Assembly (NCBI GenBank): GCA_035512595.1
Contig: DATKDU010000035.1
Location: 1 to 18,152 of the forward strand
Direction: 5' to 3'
Source of the DNA: DATKDU01 sp035512595
Lineage (GTDB): Bacteria > Planctomycetota > Planctomycetia > Pirellulales > Pirellulaceae
DNA length: 18,152 nt
Position 1 is the stretch's first letter. Every line of letters starts with the position of its first letter. The position numbers and the translations under genes are program-made. The notes under the pieces were generated by a model. That model had not been told where the DNA came from, searched no databases, and was given only the letters and a program-made list of their open reading frames with translations. Shown here piece by piece: positions 13,746-18,152 of this stretch.

Positions 13746-14936
13746 TCATCGCATCTCTGTCTTACGCTGCGTTTGCACGCCCACTGAAGTCGCCCCGTAC
13801 CGCACTGCCAGCTCGCGACGTACCGCGGCGGCACCGGCGCTATCCCCTTGCGCGGCGAGTGCCAAAGCCGATTGGTGCAGGGCAGCCGCCGCCAGCTCTG
13901 TCTGGTCCCCTCTATCATTCGCGGGGATCGACAGCAGGGACAAGAGGCCGTCCCGCTTCTGATCCGCCTCCTTGGCAGCCAGGAACTGCAGGCCACGCCA
14001 GTACCGGGCGAGTCCCGCCACCGCTGGCGGACCCGCTTTCTCGGCCGCGTCGAGTGCCCCGGCACTCGCCGGCCTGCCGCGCTCGATCTCGATCTGTCCG
14101 CGGATCACATCCCGCGCTTGCTTGGCGCCGTCGGAGGCATCGGCAACGGCATCCAGAACTTTGGCCGCCTCGTCAAGCTCCCCGGCCGTTGCCGCCAGCG
14201 AGGCGTAATAGACATACGCTTCCGCCGGCCGCGGCATTGGCATCTCTTTGATCAGCGTTTGCACGGCCGGCAGAACGTCCTTGGCCGCCTGGCGATCTAG
14301 CCACACCGGCGGCATGTCGCCGCACACCGGGCTGTCGGCATTCACGAGCAGCCGCCGCGGTCCGGGCAATCTTCGCGGATCGGCCACCTCGCGGGCGAGC
14401 AAATCGACGCAGCGCAAAAACGGTTCGACCGCCGCCTCGCGCCGGCCGGCGGCCAGCCGCCCCCACATCAGCGACTGGCAGACGAGATACGCCGTCTGGC
14501 TCTGACGCGGGGCAAAGCGCGGGTACAGTTCTTCCGCCGGCGCGAGCAGCCCGGCATAGTCGCCGATGCGCATTCGCTGCCGCAGCTTGAACAGCGGCGG
14601 CCCCAGCTCATCCTTCAGCCGATTGAATTCCCCTTGCAGCTCGGGGGAGATTCGTCCCCGCTCGATTTCATCCCAGGTGAGTCGGTCGGCGCCTCCGGCC
14701 CGCGGCTTGTCGAGCAGAATGCCGTCGTCGTCCACGGCCGTCACGGTGCGGTCGGCAATCAATTCCAGATTGCGGAGGATCAGGCGGTCGGCGGCAGATG
14801 CCGACCGGAGCAAGGGGGTGGCCAGCAGCAAGAAACAGAGAAGCTGCCCGATGCGCACAGGCGGCGACACGGGGTCGAAACGAATCGGTGGCGCGGCAAG
14901 AGCCAGCTTCCATGGACGAGCAGACGCCCCCCTCAA
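13746..14936 (-). CDS. Secreted helical-repeat protein, unknown function
   Basis: 396 residues from TTG 14936, supported by GGAG 8 nt upstream. GTG 14858 (VRIGQLLCFLLL) is an alternative that gives a more compact signal peptide. The hydrophobic core LLCFLLLATPLL is cut near SASA (residue 48). The mature protein opens with a short strand-rich module (LILRNLELIADRTVTAVDDDG ending TWDEIERG) and continues as TPR-like helices (AEAYVYYASLAATAGELDEA, AAALHQSALALAAQGDSAGA). This plan resembles the secreted protein at 4862-5863. Its likely place is first gene of the ExbB/ExbD/TPR run, now separated from ExbB by the GxxExxY unit. No family name was recognised. Confidence 0.75.
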   Translation of the reverse strand: MRGASARPWKLALAAPPIRFDPVSPPVRIGQLLCFLLLATPLLRSASAADRLILRNLELIADRTVTAVDDDGILLDKPRAGGADRLTWDEIERGRISPELQGEFNRLKDELGPPLFKLRQRMRIGDYAGLLAPAEELYPRFAPRQSQTAYLVCQSLMWGRLAAGRREAAVEPFLRCVDLLAREVADPRRLPGPRRLLVNADSPVCGDMPPVWLDRQAAKDVLPAVQTLIKEMPMPRPAEAYVYYASLAATAGELDEAAKVLDAVADASDGAKQARDVIRGQIEIERGRPASAGALDAAEKAGPPAVAGLARYWRGLQFLAAKEADQKRDGLLSLLSIPANDRGDQTELAAAALHQSALALAAQGDSAGAAAVRRELAVRYGATSVGVQTQRKTEMR

Positions 14937-15014
14937 CGATACGTCTCCCGTGTCTGCACGCGCCCCCGGGCAGAACCAGGATTCATCCTAAGAGGGGGGA
15001 TTTGCAGCGTCAAC

Positions 15015-15074
15015 GTAGTACAGGTTTTCAACCTGTCCTTACGATTTGCTGGGCAGGTTGGAAACCTGACCCAC
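15015..15074. repeat. REPIN-like inverted pair, CAGGTT stem family
   Basis: The left unit 15015-15038 (+) is GTAG, then TACAGGTTTTCAACCTGTCC. The right unit 15051-15074 (-) is GTGG, then GTCAGGTTTCCAACCTGCCC. Heads are outermost and the spacer is 12 nt. The right head begins 3 nt after the stop codon of the small secreted protein gene. Confidence 0.85.
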
Positions 15075-15077
15075 TGC

Positions 15078-15356
15078 CTAGTTCCGCCGTCCCAGGCGGA
15101 ACGAGGCGAAGCGGCGGGTCCGCTGCGTCGTGGGGGCCACGGCGAGCGGGGCTTCAGCGGCGGGGGCAGCTTCGGCGGCAGCCTGCTTGCCCGCGTCACT
15201 GGGCGAGGTCTCGGCAGCCCATTTCTGCACGGGAGCCTGAACGGCACCCCCCACATAGCAGTTTCCACCGGGGCAGCCGTGGCGGCCGCGAGCCATAGCA
15301 GCATCGGTTGCCAGCAAGGCGAAAGCAGCAGCAACCGCAAGGGTCCAAAACTTCAT
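15078..15356 (-). CDS. Small secreted protein
   Basis: 92 residues. AAGGAG precedes two adjacent ATGs (15359 and 15356); the second has the better 6-nt spacing. The signal peptide MKFWTLAVAAAFALLATDAAMA is followed by RGRHGCPGGNC, whose two cysteines could pair, and then by an Ala/Pro/Glu-rich low-complexity stretch and a basic end (RTRRFASFRLGRRN). No domain was recognised. It has its own promoter (15430-15457) and a REPIN immediately after the stop, so it is probably a single-gene unit. It may be a cell-surface or wall-associated peptide, but nothing here proves that. Confidence 0.75.
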   Translation of the reverse strand: MKFWTLAVAAAFALLATDAAMARGRHGCPGGNCYVGGAVQAPVQKWAAETSPSDAGKQAAAEAAPAAEAPLAVAPTTQRTRRFASFRLGRRN

Positions 15357-15429
15357 CATCCACTCCTTCGTAAGACGAACCTCGAAACTGCCCCATAGCA
15401 ACAGGGCCAAAATGGGACGTGGATGGGTG

Positions 15430-15457
15430 AATTTAGGGGTCAGGCAAAGAGCGTCAA
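15430..15457 (-). promoter_or_regulatory. Sigma70-like promoter of the small secreted protein
   Basis: On the minus strand, TTGACG (15457-15452) is followed after 16 nt by TAAATT (15435-15430). The ATG at 15356 is 74 nt beyond the -10 box. The -35 box matches consensus at 5 of 6 bases and the -10 box at 4 of 6. Confidence 0.55.
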
Positions 15458-15540
15458 GGGGGTGGACCTTTCCTAAAAGTAAAAATAGGTAGCTACGGAT
15501 CGCCGAGGGACATATCTGATAACTTCTGCGCGGTTTCTGG

Positions 15541-16026
15541 CTATTCATAGACGGCAATCACGGTCGCACCGTCCAAGAGCGACTGAACGTCCTGCGGAGC
15601 AATGGTTTGGGCCAATTCAAGCCCCTCGCGGGTTAGCGAAAACTCCTGATAAATGTGGTGCATCACCAGAACGGCGGCACACAACTCTCGGAAACCGGCC
15701 AAAAATCGGATTGTGTAGCCCGGACTCTCCCGGCTGCGAAAGAGCAGGGCATGCTCGGCATCGGTCTCGACGTAGACCGCCAGGAGTCGCGCCGGCGATT
15801 CAAAGGCCCGGTTCGACGCTTTGATCTCCAGCAGGCCCCGGTTCCTGGTGGCATAGAGTATGGCCTTTGCCTCGGGTGAGAGGACGATCGATTGATCGCC
15901 CCCGGTCGCCAGGCTCAGGCTGCAAGCCCGGGCATAGCCGGCAATCGTCGGCGTACCTTGCCCCAGTTCCTGCCACATCTCGGCAAAGCGGGGATCACTG
16001 GGGGCGGGAGGAAGTGGGTCGTCCAT
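15541..16026 (-). CDS. Hypothetical protein, 161 residues
   Basis: Start chosen at ATG 16026 (MDDPLPPAPSDPRFAEMWQEL). The ATG at 16077 overlaps a possible -10 box (TAAAAT, 16081-16076) and would be cut off from the transcript. No signal peptide or membrane helix. Alternating strands and helices are seen: IVLSPEAKAILYATRNRGLLE, ARLLAVYVETDAEHALLF, YTIRFLAGFRELCAAVLVMHH, then a helical end and the strand ATVIAVYE. It looks like a compact cytoplasmic domain. No family was recognised and no close partner gene is obvious; the next minus-strand gene has its own promoter. Confidence 0.7.
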   Translation of the reverse strand: MDDPLPPAPSDPRFAEMWQELGQGTPTIAGYARACSLSLATGGDQSIVLSPEAKAILYATRNRGLLEIKASNRAFESPARLLAVYVETDAEHALLFRSRESPGYTIRFLAGFRELCAAVLVMHHIYQEFSLTREGLELAQTIAPQDVQSLLDGATVIAVYE

Positions 16027-16077
16027 CGTGAGGAGCCTGAACTCGAGAACGCGAAACGATGAAACCGAGCGCCTCAT

Positions 16078-16590
16078 TTTAGGCTGCCCCGCTCCCGAGT
16101 GCCTCGCCCATTCAGCCGGTCGCCTGTTGGCGTATGATGGCAGCCGGTCGCTGGCAGTCCCACCCTCTTACGTGTGGATCCGGTAAATGATCAGCCACAG
16201 TCCGATCGTTCAGAGCACCAGAGGGCCGCTTCGGAAGCGCTCTCCCGTTTTCAAAACGCGCCCGGAGAATCGCCCCAGCAAGAAAGCCGCACGGTAAAGT
16301 CTACGATGGGGATTGGCCTTGGTCCAACGCCGAGAGCGGATGCCAAAGCGGCGTCCTTCGCCGGCGGAGATGGCTGCGGTCGCGAAAATCGTTCCAGCCT
16401 CTGGCACAAAGGTTGCTTTCCTTCTCGCCGTGCGGGTAGAATGACCGGCGTGAGCGGCCGAGATTGGAGCCGGCATTCGCCGGACGCTGGTGCTAGTGCC
16501 GGGGGGCCTGGCCAAAAAGCAGAAAATGTCGGCGGCCACAATCGTGCCGAATAGTTTCGGGAACAGTGCCTTAGCGCGGAGGCGTGCGCC
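16078..16590. other. 513-bp region without a convincing gene
   Basis: It lies between divergent genes, so it should hold promoters for both sides. The only small frame with a plausible look is 16187-16297 (+), 36 residues from ATG, very basic (TRGPLRKRSPVFK and PSKKAAR), but it has no clear ribosome site. Longer open frames on both strands (16174-16554 + and 16210-17121 -) lack signal peptides, domains or ribosome sites and look like GC-rich chance frames. A promoter-like pair is at 16413-16442. Confidence 0.5.
16413..16442 (+). promoter_or_regulatory. Possible sigma70-like promoter for the 157-aa protein
   Basis: TTGCTT (16413-16418), an 18-nt spacer, then TAGAAT (16437-16442). The -10 box matches at 5 of 6 bases; the -35 box is weak. 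The gene starts about 150 nt further on. Confidence 0.35.
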
Positions 16591-17064
16591 ATGGATGCAA
16601 TGGCAATCGTCTGGATCTTGGTGGGAATGTCCATTGTCGCGGCAGCCATCGGCGTATTTGTCGTCTTGCGGCGGCAGCTTCCGTGGCGTCCCGATTTGAC
16701 GCGGGCGCGGAAACTCTTTCACCTCCGCCGCGAGTGGCTCGAGGCCCGCTTCTTCACGCTGGCCGCCAGCAGCGGCAAGCCCCGCGGCCTGGAATGGGCC
16801 GATTGCGACTTCGACGACCCCGTGTCGTTTGCCCGCGATCGCCACACGGGGCGGCTGCGGGCGCTGGTGGGCGTCACGGTCCGTTTCCGCGCGATCGAAG
16901 GGGGCGGGATGGAAGACAACCCGAACGTCGCCAACCTGCGGGAAGGGAGCGCCATCTTTCATCTCGACGGCGAAGAGTGGAGCACCGACGGCCGCGTCGT
17001 CCTCAACCTCAGCCCGGTGCAGGCCATTGCCCACTTTCGGCAGGAGCTCGAGTTGGTGGAGTAG
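16591..17064 (+). CDS. Membrane-anchored hypothetical protein, 157 residues
   Basis: ATG 16591 is preceded by GGAGG 9 nt upstream. Residues ~5-26 (AIVWILVGMSIVAAAIGVFVVL) form one membrane helix followed by basic residues (RRQLPWRPDLTRARKLFHLRR), so the rest is predicted cytoplasmic by the positive-inside rule. The soluble part is a mixed beta domain: ARFFTLAASSGKPRGLEW, LRALVGVTVRFRAIEG, an acidic loop, SAIFHLDGEEWSTDGRVVLNL, and a final helix PVQAIAHFRQELELVE. The repeated strand pattern suggests a compact barrel or sandwich. No named family was recognised. It is 42 nt upstream of the next gene, which appears to have its own promoter. Confidence 0.8.
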   Translation: MDAMAIVWILVGMSIVAAAIGVFVVLRRQLPWRPDLTRARKLFHLRREWLEARFFTLAASSGKPRGLEWADCDFDDPVSFARDRHTGRLRALVGVTVRFRAIEGGGMEDNPNVANLREGSAIFHLDGEEWSTDGRVVLNLSPVQAIAHFRQELELVE

Positions 17065-17071
17065 CGTCTTG

Positions 17072-17100
17072 TTGCGCGGCAGTGATGGACGGCATATACT
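17072..17100 (+). promoter_or_regulatory. Sigma70-like promoter predicting a leaderless mRNA
   Basis: TTGCGC (17072-17077), a 17-nt spacer, then TATACT (17095-17100). The following ATG begins at 17107, exactly where transcription would be expected to start. No ribosome site lies before it. Confidence 0.45.
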
Positions 17101-17106
17101 TCTCGT

Positions 17107-17832
17107 ATGGCTGTCGCTCATGTTCCGGAAGCTGCTGCACCCCGCCCTCTAGCATGCCGCCTCTTGCTGATTGCGTCCCTTCTGTGCGCACCCCGCTTGC
17201 TGAATGCCGACGAGCCGGCCGAGCTGCCCGCCAAAATCGCCCAACTCGTCGCCCAACTCGACGCGCCGTCGCTGGCCGTCCGTCAAAACGCCGAAGACTC
17301 GCTGGTGGCAATCGGCAAGCCCGCCTTGTCGGCACTCGCCGAAGCTCGCCGGTCCGAGAACATCGAGGTTCGTCTGCGAGCCGGCGCGATTGCGGCCGCC
17401 ATCAACGAGCAGCGGATTGCCGAGGCCGACGTGTACGCCATCGGCATTTACGAAGCCGGCAGCGCGGACGATCGGGTGGTGGTGCGGATCGAGTCAGCGC
17501 CGCGGCCCGTCGTCCTCGCCGTCTGTGCCTGGGAGACGGTACACTGGGACGTGCGACTGGGCGCAGGAGTCGAGTTGATCAAGGTGATCGCCTCCGGCCA
17601 CCACCCGCAGAAAGTACTCGGCACGGATGCGAGCGTGCAACTCTTGAGTGCCGCCGGGGACGAGCCGGCGGAAGTGCGCGACAAGGCGTTCTTTGCCTAC
17701 ATGCGCCCCAGCGTTCGCTACGACGAAATGTGCGAGCGGATCAAGGAGCTGACCGGCAAGGAGCTGTCGAGCTTTCAGTGCCGCTATGACGGCGGAGGGA
17801 AGCCGTTTGTGATTGGGGCGGTGAATAAGTAG
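17107..17832 (+). CDS. Secreted HEAT-like protein, unknown function
   Basis: 241 residues. The signal peptide has a core of RLLLIASLLCAPRLL and is likely cut near LNA (residue 34). Residues ~38-100 form helices in a HEAT-like pattern (AQLDAPSLAVRQNAEDSLVAIG, RSENIEVRLRAGAIAAAI). Residues ~108-180 are strands: ADVYAIGIYEAG, RVVVRIESAPRPVVLAVCAW, ETVHWDVRLGAGVELIKVIASG. The mix of an AIGIYE strand and a VVLAVCAWE...W segment recalls a planctomycete secreted domain I cannot name. The final stop codon TAG is part of a REP-type palindrome. The promoter suggests leaderless translation from this ATG. Confidence 0.8.
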   Translation: MAVAHVPEAAAPRPLACRLLLIASLLCAPRLLNADEPAELPAKIAQLVAQLDAPSLAVRQNAEDSLVAIGKPALSALAEARRSENIEVRLRAGAIAAAINEQRIAEADVYAIGIYEAGSADDRVVVRIESAPRPVVLAVCAWETVHWDVRLGAGVELIKVIASGHHPQKVLGTDASVQLLSAAGDEPAEVRDKAFFAYMRPSVRYDEMCERIKELTGKELSSFQCRYDGGGKPFVIGAVNK

Positions 17833-17851
17833 CAGGCACACTCCGTGTGCC
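17829..17851 (+). repeat. REP-like palindrome with GTAG head overlapping a stop codon
   Basis: GTAG, then CAGGCACACTCCGTGTGCC, with stem GGCACAC against GTGTGCC. The TAG of the head is the stop codon of the preceding gene. It could also act as a transcript-end hairpin, although no T run follows. Confidence 0.8.
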
Positions 17852-17880
17852 GTTGCCTGCTGCCGACGGGCGGAAAATGG

Positions 17881-17910
17881 TTGAATCCCTTCCTTTGCAC
17901 GGGCTACAAT
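17881..17910 (+). promoter_or_regulatory. Sigma70-like promoter for the last gene
   Basis: TTGAAT (17881-17886), an 18-nt spacer, then TACAAT (17905-17910), matching at 4 of 6 and 5 of 6 bases. The ATG at 17976 is 65 nt downstream. Confidence 0.55.
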
Positions 17911-17925
17911 CGCCCGCAGCCCGTC

Positions 17926-17950
17926 GTAGGACGGCCCTTGCGGCCCGTCC
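17926..17950 (+). repeat. REP-like palindrome with GTAG head in a 5' leader
   Basis: GTAG, then GACGGCCC-TTGC-GGCCCGTCC; including the last G of the head, the 9-nt arms pair at 8 of 9 positions. It lies between the promoter and the start of the last gene, so it would be transcribed in the leader. Confidence 0.7.
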
Positions 17951-17975
17951 CCCCATGCGGCGGCAGGAGCCTCCA

Positions 17976-18152
17976 ATGTCCACGCTGCGACCTGCACTCC
18001 CCCTGCTTGCTGCGGCATCCTTATTCCTGGCCGCCTCCGCCACGGCACAGGACGCCAAAGGGCCGCCGCTAGCCGAAGCGCTGGCCAAGCTCGATCCCTA
18101 TGTCACCAGCGGCGACCAACGCCAAGAGCTGCGGCAAATGCTGGGAAAACAC
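17976..18152 (+). CDS. Secreted protein, 3' end outside window
   Basis: Open for all 59 codons to the window end. ATG 17976 follows AGGAG with 6-7 nt spacing. The signal peptide is clear: MSTLRPALPLLAAASLFLAA, then a cut after SATA (about residue 24). The visible mature part, QDAKGPPLAEALAKLDPYVTS and then a helix with DQRQELRQMLGKH, is too short to identify. The promoter at 17881-17910 and the leader palindrome belong to this gene. Confidence 0.75.
   Translation, partial: MSTLRPALPLLAAASLFLAASATAQDAKGPPLAEALAKLDPYVTSGDQRQELRQMLGKH

Noticed and set aside
16210..17121. 303-residue open frame on the minus strand
   Set aside because: Overlaps the well-supported 157-residue gene, which has a strong ribosome site and a membrane helix.

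Overview
The window looks like a chromosomal segment of a GC-rich planctomycete, probably Pirellulales-like. The grounds are a large set of lineage-style secreted and membrane-anchored proteins of unknown function, tandem amidohydrolases, an ExbB/ExbD/ExbD/TPR gene run, and short palindromic repeats that also translate as VGQASRLP-like peptides. The taxonomic call is inference from style; there is no rRNA or other marker gene here.

Layout. Positions 1-3398 (+) hold the 3' part of a large two-domain amidohydrolase and then a second, secreted amidohydrolase that lacks the usual HxH metal motif. A 27-bp perfect inverted repeat encloses the start of the second gene and encodes part of its signal peptide. 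Everything from 3416 to 16026 is on the minus strand. In transcription order it is: a 161-aa unknown protein; a 92-aa secreted protein with its own promoter; a secreted helical-repeat protein (14936-13746); a GxxExxY nuclease-fold protein with its own flanking repeats; then ExbB, ExbD and ExbD, a secreted 875-aa TPR protein, a 923-aa single-pass membrane protein, a secreted protein with a small N-terminal beta module, and finally a metallopeptidase-like/HEAT-repeat protein interrupted by a frameshift. From 16591 to the end (+) there are a membrane-anchored protein, a secreted HEAT-like protein whose promoter predicts a leaderless mRNA, and the 5' end of another secreted protein.

The ExbB-ExbD-ExbD-TPR-membrane protein run is the functional core. 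The two ExbDs and the TPR gene overlap, so they are probably translationally coupled. ExbB/ExbD use the proton gradient to drive envelope machines. No TonB or TolA is visible, so the two large novel proteins are candidate partners. This may be a poorly described proton-driven envelope complex.

The second theme is repeats. Six sites carry REP-like palindromes with a 5' GTAG or GTGG head, from three unrelated stem families. Two of them are inverted pairs (REPIN-like), four start 0-3 nt after a stop codon, and one lies in frame inside a gene. Separately, a GxxExxY gene is bracketed by inverted and direct copies of a 34-bp repeat and sits within the envelope gene run. No tRNA, rRNA, CRISPR array, integrase or transposase gene was seen.
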